From contig NZ_BMUY01000007.1 of NCBI RefSeq assembly GCF_014650435.1, forward strand, positions 62,001 through 126,000: 64,000 nucleotides of DNA. Direction: 5' to 3'. This document shows positions 55,212-62,869 of this stretch, in pieces. The DNA comes from Streptomyces tendae (lineage in GTDB: Bacteria > Actinomycetota > Actinomycetes > Streptomycetales > Streptomycetaceae). Position 1 is the first letter of the stretch. Each line of letters begins with the position of its first letter. Below the pieces are notes generated by a model, which was not told the origin of the DNA, did not search any database, and saw only the letters and a program-made list of their open reading frames with translations. The position numbers were made by a program, and so were the translations under genes.

Positions 55212-55225
55212 GAGTTTACTAACTC
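55212..55225. promoter_or_regulatory. ROK operator candidate
   Basis: GAGTT, TACT, AACTC is a perfect 5+4+5 inverted repeat upstream of the ROK gene; TTAGTAAACTC on the minus strand is the usual look of ROK/NagC-like sites. CATTAT (55206-55201 on the minus strand) lies next to it as a possible -10. Confidence 0.55.
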
Positions 55226-55253
55226 GGATCGGCGGACGCGCTCGTGCCGGAGG

Positions 55254-56753
55254 TCAGGCGATCGGATAACGCTGCTCCGCCTCCGGAGCGACGGCCGGGG
55301 TGAGATCGACCTCCCGCCCGTCGAGGGCGAAGCGGTAGCGGCCGAGTCTGCGCACCTCCGGCCGCGCCTGAAGATACGCCGTCATCGTCCGCAGTTCCTC
55401 CGGGCGCAGCCACCCCGGCGGATCCGAGACCGCACGGAATTCGCAGACGTCGGCGAGGTCGCGCAGCCACCGCTGTTGCCGCTCGCTGAGCAGGTTGAGG
55501 CGGCTGCGGAAGTACACCACGTCCGGGTCCACCTCGAGGAGCGGCTTCTGCCACAGCCGGTGCACCGTGTTGACGACGGCGTTGCGGGCCAGCGCGTCGG
55601 ACGGGTCCCGGGTGGCGTAGTGCTCCCACATCGGGGCGACGTCCGGGCCGCTGCGCGCACCGTCGGCCAGGCCCAGCGACGGCAGCAACGGCGCCCCGCT
55701 GGCGAGCAGATACGCCTCGGGCCCCGCCGCCTCACGGATGATCCGCAGGCCGGTCCGGTACGCCTCCTCACGGCCGACGTCCGCGAAGCGAACGCCGGGC
55801 ACCGCCCCGGCCTGCAGGAAGTCGAGCTTGAGATAGGTGAACCCCCACTCCCCGACGACCCGGTGGACCATCTCCCGCAGGTGCTCCTGTGCTGCGGGCA
55901 GGGTGAGGTCGAGCGCCCAGTATCCGGTGCCCCAGTTGTGCCCGGCGACCACCGGAGCGCCGTCGTCGCCGCGCAGCAGCAGCTCCGGCCGCTCCCGTGC
56001 GGTGCGCGAGTCCGGGTGGACGATGAACGGCGCGAGCCACAGTCCGGGCCGCAGTCCCGCCTCGGAGATCCGCCCGGCCAGTGCCCGCATCCCGGCGGGG
56101 AACTTGGCGTTGGCCTCCCAGTCGCCCACCGCCCGCTCCCAGCCGTCGTCGACCTGGACGACGTCGAAGGGCAGACCGCGCAGGGCGGCGATGTCCTCGG
56201 CGAGCCGCGCCTCGGTGATGTCCTCGTAGTACGCGTACCAACTGCACCACACGTTGCCGGCCCGCCCGTTGCCGCGTCCCATGCGTGCGCCGAGGTGCCG
56301 GGCGTAGTCCGCGAAGACCTGCTCCTCGTCGCCGTGGGCGAGGAACCAGGGGGCTCCCGCGCGTTCGTACCACCCGCAGAGCGTGTCCCGGTCCGCCGAC
56401 AGCCGGGGTACGTCGAGTCCCAGGGCGCCGAGCAGCAGAACCCGGCCGTCCGCGCCCTGCAGGGCGGCGACGGCGGAGGAGTGGTGGCGCGCCGGGTCGT
56501 CCCACACGGGGTCGTCCGCCGTCAGCCGGCGCTCGGGGTTCTCGATGCGCAGGGGTTCGGCGGAGAGCTGGCGCCAGCCGCACGGGCTCCAGGAGTTGTG
56601 GCCGTGACGGTAGAAGAGCGCGTCGCCGAGACCGTGCAGCAGGGCCACCCTGCCGGGTGGCAGCAGCAGACCGCCGTCGACGGGCTCCGGTGGGGCTTCG
56701 CCTTCGACCTCGACGGCGAAGCGGTGGTCGCCGAGGTCAACGAGCTGGGCCAT
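55254..56753 (-). CDS. GH36-type alpha-galactosidase
   Basis: 499-aa cytoplasmic glycosidase of clan GH-D. N-terminal beta domain, then a TIM barrel: NVWCSWYAYYEDITEARLAEDI, DVVQVDDGWERAVGDWEAN, GLRPGLWLAPFIVHPDSRT, nucleophile Asp in YLKLDFLQAGAVPG, acid/base Asp region in LADGARSGPDVAPMW. Shorter than the 700-aa GH36 enzymes but like the compact actinobacterial group. No signal peptide, so the substrate comes in through the ABC transporter encoded just upstream (gap 69 bp to the binding-protein gene). The exact sugar is not established. Confidence 0.87.
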   Translation of the reverse strand: MAQLVDLGDHRFAVEVEGEAPPEPVDGGLLLPPGRVALLHGLGDALFYRHGHNSWSPCGWRQLSAEPLRIENPERRLTADDPVWDDPARHHSSAVAALQGADGRVLLLGALGLDVPRLSADRDTLCGWYERAGAPWFLAHGDEEQVFADYARHLGARMGRGNGRAGNVWCSWYAYYEDITEARLAEDIAALRGLPFDVVQVDDGWERAVGDWEANAKFPAGMRALAGRISEAGLRPGLWLAPFIVHPDSRTARERPELLLRGDDGAPVVAGHNWGTGYWALDLTLPAAQEHLREMVHRVVGEWGFTYLKLDFLQAGAVPGVRFADVGREEAYRTGLRIIREAAGPEAYLLASGAPLLPSLGLADGARSGPDVAPMWEHYATRDPSDALARNAVVNTVHRLWQKPLLEVDPDVVYFRSRLNLLSERQQRWLRDLADVCEFRAVSDPPGWLRPEELRTMTAYLQARPEVRRLGRYRFALDGREVDLTPAVAPEAEQRYPIA

Positions 56754-56822
56754 GTGTCTCCTTGCGTTGCGACGAGTGACGGTGCGACAGGGTGAACGCC
56801 CGGGGCGGGGCGGTCCGGACGG

Positions 56823-58169
56823 CTATCGGAAGAGGGCGTTGACCTTGTCGTTCGCCGCCTTCAGGGCGTCTTCCGGTGACGCCTGGCCGAGGATCGCCGA
56901 CTGGATGGCGTCCTGGACGATGGGATCGATCTCGGTGCCGTGCTCGGTGATGGGCAGCAGGAACGTGCCGTCCTTCGCCGCGACGGCGTCGGTGAAGACG
57001 TGGACGTCCTCGCCCTTCGTCCGGTGTGCGGCGAGCGCCTTCTCGGTGGCGGACTTGAGCGCGGGGAAGACCACGGCCCGCTTCGCGACCAGGTTCTGGC
57101 AGTCGGCCGAGGCCAGGAACTTCACCCACTTCCACGCCTCCTCCTTGTGCTTGCTGCCCGCCCAGACGGCGTCCGAGAGACCGTTGACGGCGCTCTTGCG
57201 ACCGGCGGGTCCGACCGGCATCGGTGCGAAGGCGAACTGCCGCTGCAGCTTCGGGCCGGTGTAGCTGGAGATGGCGTAGGAACCCGCGACCGTCATGGCC
57301 CCCTTGCCGGCGGCGAGCAGCTCGGAGTTGGCCATCTTCGACTGCTGGTCCAGGCGGGGCGAGTACCCCTTGTCGATCAGGTGCTTGAACCAGGAGATGG
57401 TCTCGACCAGCTTCGGGTCGTCGTAGCGGTAGTGCGTGCCCCACGGGTTCTTGTGCAGGTAGTGGAAGCCGTTGGCGGCGGCGAACTCGCCCCAGCCGTT
57501 CTGTCCCTGGGAACCGTCGGCCCACTCCGGCAGGAAGCCGTAGACCTCGACGTGGTCCTTGTCGAAGCCGGGATCCAGGCCGTTGCGGCCCTCGTCGTCC
57601 AGCGTGGCCCTGGCGATGACCTCCTCCAGGGTGCCGCCGTCGGAGGGGTTCCAGGTCAGCTTCGCCAACCGGTCGGCGTCCATGCCCTGTTCACCGAGCA
57701 TCGCCGTGTTGTAGACCAGCGCCACCGTGTCCCAGTCCTTCGGCAGGCCGTAGCGCTTGCCGTCCTTGACCCACGGTTCGGTGAGTCCGGCCTGGTAGCC
57801 GGAGAGGTCCACATGGTCCCGCTCCACATAGGGCGCCAGGTCCAGGACCTGGCCGCCGGAGACGTAGGTCGCGGAGTAGGTGGACTGGTTCGTCCACACG
57901 TCCGGGGCGTCGCCGGAGACCAGTTCGGTGGTGAGGTTCTGCCAGTACTGGGTCCAGGCCGTCTGGGTGAACTCGACGGTGATGCCGGGGTTGGCGCGGT
58001 GGAAGGCCGCCGCGCAGTCCTGGTAGGCGGGCAACTGCCGGTCGTCCCACAACCAGTAGTCGAGGGTGACGGAGCCGTCGGCCGCGTCGTCGCCGCCGCA
58101 GGAGACGAGGGTGGTCGAGGCGGCCAGGCACAGCAGGGCCGCGCCGACGCGCTGGCGCAGGGATGTCAT
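56823..58169 (-). CDS. Sugar ABC transporter substrate-binding lipoprotein
   Basis: 448-aa lipoprotein. Signal LRQRVGAALLCLAASTTLVSCGG with lipobox LVSC. Family SBP_bac_1 core: VTLDYWLWDDRQLPAYQDCAAAFHRANPGITVEFTQTAW, DAPDVWTNQSTY, KRYGLPKDWDTVALVYNTAML, GKGAMTVAGSYAISSY, AVFPALKSA. Binds an oligosaccharide outside the membrane. Follows the two permease genes in the same operon (gap 37 bp) and precedes the GH36 gene. Confidence 0.93.
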   Translation of the reverse strand: MTSLRQRVGAALLCLAASTTLVSCGGDDAADGSVTLDYWLWDDRQLPAYQDCAAAFHRANPGITVEFTQTAWTQYWQNLTTELVSGDAPDVWTNQSTYSATYVSGGQVLDLAPYVERDHVDLSGYQAGLTEPWVKDGKRYGLPKDWDTVALVYNTAMLGEQGMDADRLAKLTWNPSDGGTLEEVIARATLDDEGRNGLDPGFDKDHVEVYGFLPEWADGSQGQNGWGEFAAANGFHYLHKNPWGTHYRYDDPKLVETISWFKHLIDKGYSPRLDQQSKMANSELLAAGKGAMTVAGSYAISSYTGPKLQRQFAFAPMPVGPAGRKSAVNGLSDAVWAGSKHKEEAWKWVKFLASADCQNLVAKRAVVFPALKSATEKALAAHRTKGEDVHVFTDAVAAKDGTFLLPITEHGTEIDPIVQDAIQSAILGQASPEDALKAANDKVNALFR

Positions 58170-58206
58170 GAGGAGGGGCCTCTCTGGCTCGTACCGCGTG
58201 CGGGGC

Positions 58207-59151
58207 TCACTTGACGCCGGTGAAGTTGAGTGACTCGACCAGACGCCGGCCGAGCAGGATCAGCAGGACGAGGACGGGAAGCACGGACAGCGTCGAGCCG
58301 GCCATCAGCCCCGTCCAGTCGGGCGACGTGTTGGGCGACTGCTGCTGGAAGATGCCCAGCGCGACGGTGAGGACCCGGGTCTCCTCGTCCCGGCCGGTCA
58401 GCAGCGGCCACAGGTAGTCCTTCCAGGCCCACACGGTGGTGGTGAGCCCGACGGTGAGCAGCGGGCCACGGCTCATGGGCAGCACCACCCGCCAGAACAG
58501 GCCCCAGGCGCCCACCCCGTCGAGGACCGCGGCCTCCTCCACCTCGCGGGGGATCGACAGGAAGAACTGGCGCAGGAAGAAGATGGCGAACGGTGTCATC
58601 AGCACACTCGGCGCGACCATGCCGGCGAAGGTGTTGAGCCAGTCGAGGTTCTTCACCAGGACGAAGTTCGGCATGACGGTGAAGATCGGCGGCACCATGA
58701 GCGCGGCGATCAGCACGCCGAACACCGCGTCGCGGCCGGGGAAGCGCAGCCTCGCGAAGGCGTAGCCGGCCATGGCGCAGCACAGGGTCTGCAGTACGGC
58801 GATCAGACCGCTGTAGACCACGGAGTTGAGCAGGTAGCGCAGGAAGTCCACCTGCGCGCCGGATCCGCCCGCGGCCATGGCCTCCTCCTGGCTGGTCAGG
58901 CCGAGAACCCGCAGGAAGTTGATGGTCGTCGGGTGCTGGGGAACGAGCCCGGTGGAGTCGGAGTAGAGGTCGGCCGCCGGTGTCAGGGCGGTGCGGACCA
59001 TCCAGTAGAACGGGAAGACGGTCGCCACCAGCGCGACCACGAGGACCACCCAGGCGGCGACGCGTCCCGGCGTCACGGCCCTGCGGGCCCGGGTACGTCG
59101 GACGTCCCGCGCCCCGGTCAAGGACCGGATCTGTGTCTGTGTCCGTGTCAC
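58207..59151 (-). CDS. Sugar ABC transporter permease (MalG type)
   Basis: 314-aa inner-membrane permease of the carbohydrate-uptake family. Six helices: VAAWVVLVVALVATVFPFYWMV, then the binding-protein-dependent transport domain with EAAVLDGVGAWGLFWRVVLPMSRG (EAA loop that contacts the ATPase). A Cys-containing helix AVLQTLCCAMAGYAFARLRF is typical of MalG. Starts at ATG/GTG 59151, 10 bp after the MalF-type gene. No ATPase gene is in the operon, so the shared MsiK ATPase probably serves it. Confidence 0.93.
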   Translation of the reverse strand: MTRTQTQIRSLTGARDVRRTRARRAVTPGRVAAWVVLVVALVATVFPFYWMVRTALTPAADLYSDSTGLVPQHPTTINFLRVLGLTSQEEAMAAGGSGAQVDFLRYLLNSVVYSGLIAVLQTLCCAMAGYAFARLRFPGRDAVFGVLIAALMVPPIFTVMPNFVLVKNLDWLNTFAGMVAPSVLMTPFAIFFLRQFFLSIPREVEEAAVLDGVGAWGLFWRVVLPMSRGPLLTVGLTTTVWAWKDYLWPLLTGRDEETRVLTVALGIFQQQSPNTSPDWTGLMAGSTLSVLPVLVLLILLGRRLVESLNFTGVK

Positions 59152-59161
59152 GTGCGCCTCC

Positions 59162-60115
59162 TCAGGCCAGGTCCGAACGGGAAGCGCGCAACAGGCGCAT
59201 CTGCACCGCCGTCAGCACGCCGAGGATCAGGGCGAGCATCACGGCCACGGCGGAGGCGTAGCCCATGTGGAAGTAGGTGAAGGCCTGCTCGTAGATGTAG
59301 TAGTAGATGACCCGGGTCGCGCCCACCGGCCCGCCGCGGGTCGTCACCGCGATCGTGTCGAAGATCTGGAACGAGCCGATCATCGACACCACCAGCACCA
59401 GAGCGAGCACCGGCCGCAGCAGCGGCAGCGTGATCCTGGTGAACATCCGGAACTCGCCCGCCCCGTCCAGGGACGCGCTCTCGTACAGGTGCTGGGGGAT
59501 CTGCAGCATCCCGGCGTAGAGCAGCAGCGCCGTGTAGCCGGTGTACGCCCAGGTGTTGACGGCGGCGATGGACGGCATCGCCCAGTCGGGCGAGGAGAAG
59601 AAGCCGGTGGTGCCCATGCCGAGGGCGTTGAGGACGTGGTTGACGAAGCCGAGGTTGGTGTCCAGCAGCCACAGCCACAGGAGGCCGACGGTCACGTTCG
59701 GGACGAGCCAGGGCAGCAGCAGCATCGCGCGCAGGGCCACCGAGCGGGTCAGCCGGTGCATCAGCGTGGCCAGCAGCAGCCCCAGCAAGGTCTGCGCGCC
59801 TATGTTGACCACGACGTAGTAGCCGGTGACCTTGAGCGCGTTCCAGAACTGCTCGTCGCTCACCAGGTCGCGGTAGTTCTCGGCGCCGGTGAAGTTCGGG
59901 GCGGCGAGGAGGTTGTAGTCGGTGAGCGAGTAGTAGACGCCGCGCACCGTCGGATAGGCGTAGAAGAGCGCGAAGCCCACCAGCGCCGGTGCCAGGAACA
60001 GCCAGGCGACCCTCCGGTCGTCGCGGCGCTTGCGCGGCCCGCCGGAACCGGGTGCCCCGCCGGGATCCGGGCGGGCGGGTCCCGGCGGTCGCGCAACTGC
60101 GGTGTGGGCACCCAT
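59162..60115 (-). CDS. Sugar ABC transporter permease (MalF type)
   Basis: 317-aa permease and first gene of the operon. Basic Pro-rich N-terminus, then VAWLFLAPALVGFALFYAYPTVRGVYYSLTDY, six helices, and the EAA-type loop ESASLDGAGEFRMFTRITLPLLRPVLAL. GGAGGGG lies about 5 nt before ATG 60115; the longer frame to 60163 has no such site. The promoter region holds TTGACA on the minus strand (60203-60198). Confidence 0.93.
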   Translation of the reverse strand: MGAHTAVARPPGPARPDPGGAPGSGGPRKRRDDRRVAWLFLAPALVGFALFYAYPTVRGVYYSLTDYNLLAAPNFTGAENYRDLVSDEQFWNALKVTGYYVVVNIGAQTLLGLLLATLMHRLTRSVALRAMLLLPWLVPNVTVGLLWLWLLDTNLGFVNHVLNALGMGTTGFFSSPDWAMPSIAAVNTWAYTGYTALLLYAGMLQIPQHLYESASLDGAGEFRMFTRITLPLLRPVLALVLVVSMIGSFQIFDTIAVTTRGGPVGATRVIYYYIYEQAFTYFHMGYASAVAVMLALILGVLTAVQMRLLRASRSDLA

Positions 60116-60172
60116 GGTTCCCCTCCGAAGGTATCTGCGCCGCACCTCTTGCCAGTGGGGCACCGTGGCTAC

Positions 60173-60203
60173 ATATTGATGAGGTGAAGTGAAACTTTGT
60201 CAA
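60173..60203 (-). promoter_or_regulatory. Promoter and possible operator of the ABC/GH36 operon
   Basis: On the minus strand TTGACA (60203-60198) followed by CAATAT (60178-60173, 19 bp later; weak). AAGTGAAACTT on the plus strand (60187-60197), AAGT-GAA-ACTT, overlaps the spacer next to the -35 and resembles the ROK-type repeat upstream of the ROK gene at 55212. Confidence 0.45.
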
Positions 60204-60327
60204 TGCTGACGCATAAAAAGGAACGGAGGCGGCGACGGGAAGGGCGCCGCCGGAGCGATGAGTTTTCCCGCCTGCTCCCGTCCTACCTGGTGACAGAGGA
60301 AGAACTGGCGAACAGGCGGTATCCGAG

Positions 60328-60615
60328 ATGGACGAGCAGTTCACCGCGACCTTGCTGAAGAGCCCGAACGCGGGCGGCTGGACCTACGTCGTGTGGCCCG
60401 AGTCGGTCGAGTACTTCGGTACCCGCGGCCTGGTGAAGGTCCGGGGCACGATCGACGGTCATCCGTTCCGGGGTTCCTTCATGGCCCTGGGCGACGGCAC
60501 GCACAAGCTGGCCGTGAAGGCGGAGGTCCGCAAGGCGATCGGCAAGGAGCAGGGGGACACCGTGACGGTCCGCCTGCTGGAGCGCGTGGAGGCCCCACGC
60601 ATGAAGCAGCGGTAG
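60328..60615 (+). CDS. DUF1905-domain protein
   Basis: 95-aa protein of the DUF1905 family, a small beta-barrel of unknown function often fused to or beside YdeI-like domains: FTATLLKSPNAGGWTYVVWPESVEYFGTRGLVKVRGTIDGHPFRGSFMALGDGTHKLAVKAEVRKAIGKEQGDTVTVRLLE. ATG 60328 is used. The gene is divergent from the ABC operon, and its 3' side carries a MITE 13 bp after the stop. Confidence 0.86.
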   Translation: MDEQFTATLLKSPNAGGWTYVVWPESVEYFGTRGLVKVRGTIDGHPFRGSFMALGDGTHKLAVKAEVRKAIGKEQGDTVTVRLLERVEAPRMKQR

Positions 60616-60628
60616 CGGCGTGGCGATA

Positions 60629-60849
60629 GGGCCTGTCCGGCGGATCATGCCGCAGACGCGGGGTCTGGCACGCACATCTGCGGCGTTGTCGTCACTCTCC
60701 CCCACTCTCGGCTTCGCTCGAGCGGGAGGGGCCCCCACCGCTCCGGGTCGACTCCCTCCTCCGCCTTGCAGCTGCACGCACCAGACCCCGCTCACCAGCG
60801 ACAATGAGGCGCCGTGGGTATCCTGCGACCTGATCCGCCGGACAGGCCC
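60629..60849. mobile_element. 221-bp MITE with 19-bp inverted repeats and TA duplication
   Basis: GGGCCTGTCCGGCGGATCA (60629-60647) and TGATCCGCCGGACAGGCCC (60831-60849) are perfect terminal inverted repeats, flanked by TA on both sides (60627-60628 and 60850-60851). Internal inverted pairs GGGGTCTGG/CCAGACCCC (60660-60668, 60781-60789) and GAGCGG/CCGCTC (60720-60743) let it fold into a long hairpin. No coding frame for a transposase; TA target duplication suggests mobilisation by a Tc1/mariner or IS630-type transposase elsewhere. Confidence 0.82.
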
Positions 60850-61817
60850 TAGGCGTGCTGGTCCGTGTAGTGGCCGCGGAGCAGGTCCGTTCCCCAGTCG
60901 TGGCGGATGTGCCGCCAGACCGAGTGGGCGTGGTTGCCGTCGTCCTGGGTGTTGTCGTACTCGATCAGGAAATCCGGAGCGCGCACGCAGTAGTAGTGCC
61001 GCTCACCGGGTGCGAGGCCGCCGGCCCAGGCGAAGGAGAGGCTGCTCAACCCGCGGGCCACGGTCTCGGACCAGCACTCCCGCGCGTACGCCGCGGGCGC
61101 GCGGTCGAGATAGCGGCGCACCAGACGCTCCAGCAGTTGCCGGTCCCCCGGTGCCATGCGGTCGTACGTCAGACCCTCCGGGAGGAGACCCGGATCGGCG
61201 AACGGATCGGCCCGGGTCAGGATGTCGTCCGGCGGCGTGGCGGCGAAGACCGCCGACGCCCGCGCGGTGCCGTGCAGGCTCGTGATCAGCCGCCTGGCCA
61301 GGTCCTCCTCCGGGCCGAGGAGACGGTGGCCCGCCCGCGGGCCGCTTCCGACGCGAGCCGGTTCCGAGCCGACGAAGTGCGGGGTCACCCGGATCCCGGC
61401 CGACGTGACCAGGACGTGTACGGCGAGATGGTGGCCGTTCATCCGCCAGCCCCAGGGTTCGTCACCGTCGGGGTCGCCGAGCAGTCGCACCCAGTATCGG
61501 TCCGCGCCCCGGGACCCCAGCAGGCCGCGCCGGTGCCGCTCCACCTCGATCGCACCGCGCACCAGCTCCGCCCCCGCCGTGCTGTGCGCCGTGGCGAGGA
61601 GCACGTCGACCACCTCGCGCTGCCGGTCGTCGAGCCCCTCGGTGCAGAGGCCGGGACGCGGCCCCGGCAGATAGGTCCACTCGCGCAGCTCGGGCGCGTC
61701 CAGCGGTCCGGGCACCGCGCGCAACAGACGCACCTGCTCCGGCTCCAGGACGGCGAGCAGGGCACGCGCGGCGTCCCGCATCCGGGAGGCGACGTCCTTC
61801 GACGGAAACACGCCCAC
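60849..61817 (-). CDS. DUF3500-family protein
   Basis: 322-aa protein of the DUF3500 family: YWVRLLGDPDGDEPWGWRMNGHHLAVHV and SFAWAGGLAPGERHYYCVRAPDFLIEYDNTQDDGNHAHSVWRHIRHDWGTDLLRGHY. GHHLA and HAHSVWR are family hallmarks; function unknown. Its TAG stop is made from the TA target site plus the terminal G of the adjacent MITE, so the insertion lies in the stop codon; the end of the protein (GHYTDQHA) looks natural. GTG 61817 follows GGGAG. Confidence 0.86.
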   Translation of the reverse strand: MGVFPSKDVASRMRDAARALLAVLEPEQVRLLRAVPGPLDAPELREWTYLPGPRPGLCTEGLDDRQREVVDVLLATAHSTAGAELVRGAIEVERHRRGLLGSRGADRYWVRLLGDPDGDEPWGWRMNGHHLAVHVLVTSAGIRVTPHFVGSEPARVGSGPRAGHRLLGPEEDLARRLITSLHGTARASAVFAATPPDDILTRADPFADPGLLPEGLTYDRMAPGDRQLLERLVRRYLDRAPAAYARECWSETVARGLSSLSFAWAGGLAPGERHYYCVRAPDFLIEYDNTQDDGNHAHSVWRHIRHDWGTDLLRGHYTDQHA

Positions 61818-61953
61818 GCTTCTCCCTTCCGCCGACGGCCGCTCTGCCGCTGGCGGGACTCATTGTGCGTGGCGTGCGGTGCGGTGTCATGCGTCCGGAT
61901 CCGGTGTCATGCCGCACGCCACCGGACCCGGACGACCGTGCCACGGTTGCCGC

Positions 61954-62697
61954 TCAGTGCGATGGCGGTGCCGGGTCCATGGCGCTGGCGACGGTGCAGC
62001 CGCCCTCTCCGGGCATCCGCTGGATACGGGGCGGCACCCACACCTCGGTGGCGCCGGGGACGACGCGGGCGAGCAGACAGTCCCGGGGGTCGACATGGTT
62101 GCCCTCCGCGGCCTCCACCATGAGGACGACACCGACCCGGCCGCGGTCCGACTTCACCTCGGTACGGATCCCCGGATCGAGGTCGAGTGCGGCAAGCGCC
62201 CGGCGTACCCCGGCCTCGTCCACCCTGCCGTCCCGCGGGACCCGGGGGAGCGCCGCCCGCAGCTCCTCGCCCGGCAGCCGGGGCGGCTCCGGTGGCGGGG
62301 CGAAGGCCAGGGCGGGGTCCTCCGGGCAGTCCACGGCATGCGGGTCCTCGCGCCACCGTGTCTCGGGGGACACACGTACCGTGAAACAGCGCCGGACGGT
62401 GATCTCCTCCAGGTCGACCCACCTGTTGTACGCGGAGCCGGACGTGCGGACGACCAGGTCGATGCCGTCACCGGCCTGTGTGGAGGTCCCCGTCACCCGC
62501 ATCACCTCCACGCCCTCGATCTGCGAGGCGGCCCACCCGACCTCCTCCGCCGTACGGGGGCGGCGACCGTCCAACTGCTCGGCCGCCTTCCTCGCGGCGT
62601 CCCGTGCGACATCGGTCGCCTCGCTCTCGGAGGACCGGGCCGGTCCGCAGCCGGCGGTGAACAGCAACAGCGGGGCGAGCAGCAGTATTCGGCGCAC
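61954..62697 (-). CDS. Putative secreted lipoprotein of unknown function
   Basis: 247-aa lipoprotein. Signal RRILLLAPLLLFTAGC with lipobox TAGC, then a mature part with Cys-containing segments VRRCFTVRVSPET, HAVDCPEDPALAFAPPPEPPRLPGEEL, DPRDCLLARVVPG and MPGEGGCTVASAMD. No domain I recognise. GTG 62697 follows AAGGA by about 8 nt. Divergent from the large exported protein at 62870; between 62698 and 62869 nothing but promoters is expected. Confidence 0.75.
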   Translation of the reverse strand: MRRILLLAPLLLFTAGCGPARSSESEATDVARDAARKAAEQLDGRRPRTAEEVGWAASQIEGVEVMRVTGTSTQAGDGIDLVVRTSGSAYNRWVDLEEITVRRCFTVRVSPETRWREDPHAVDCPEDPALAFAPPPEPPRLPGEELRAALPRVPRDGRVDEAGVRRALAALDLDPGIRTEVKSDRGRVGVVLMVEAAEGNHVDPRDCLLARVVPGATEVWVPPRIQRMPGEGGCTVASAMDPAPPSH

Positions 62698-62869
62698 GCG
62701 CCCATCCTTCCACCGAGCACCGCCACGAGCGGCGTCCCGAGCGAACCGGCCGAGAGGGCACCCCGGACCGCGTCCTCCTGGACTTCGCCCGCCGTTCACC
62801 CGCCGTCCGCGGAGCACTCGTCCTCGGCTGAGAGCGTGCGGCGACGGAGTGGACCGGACCGGAGGAAAG

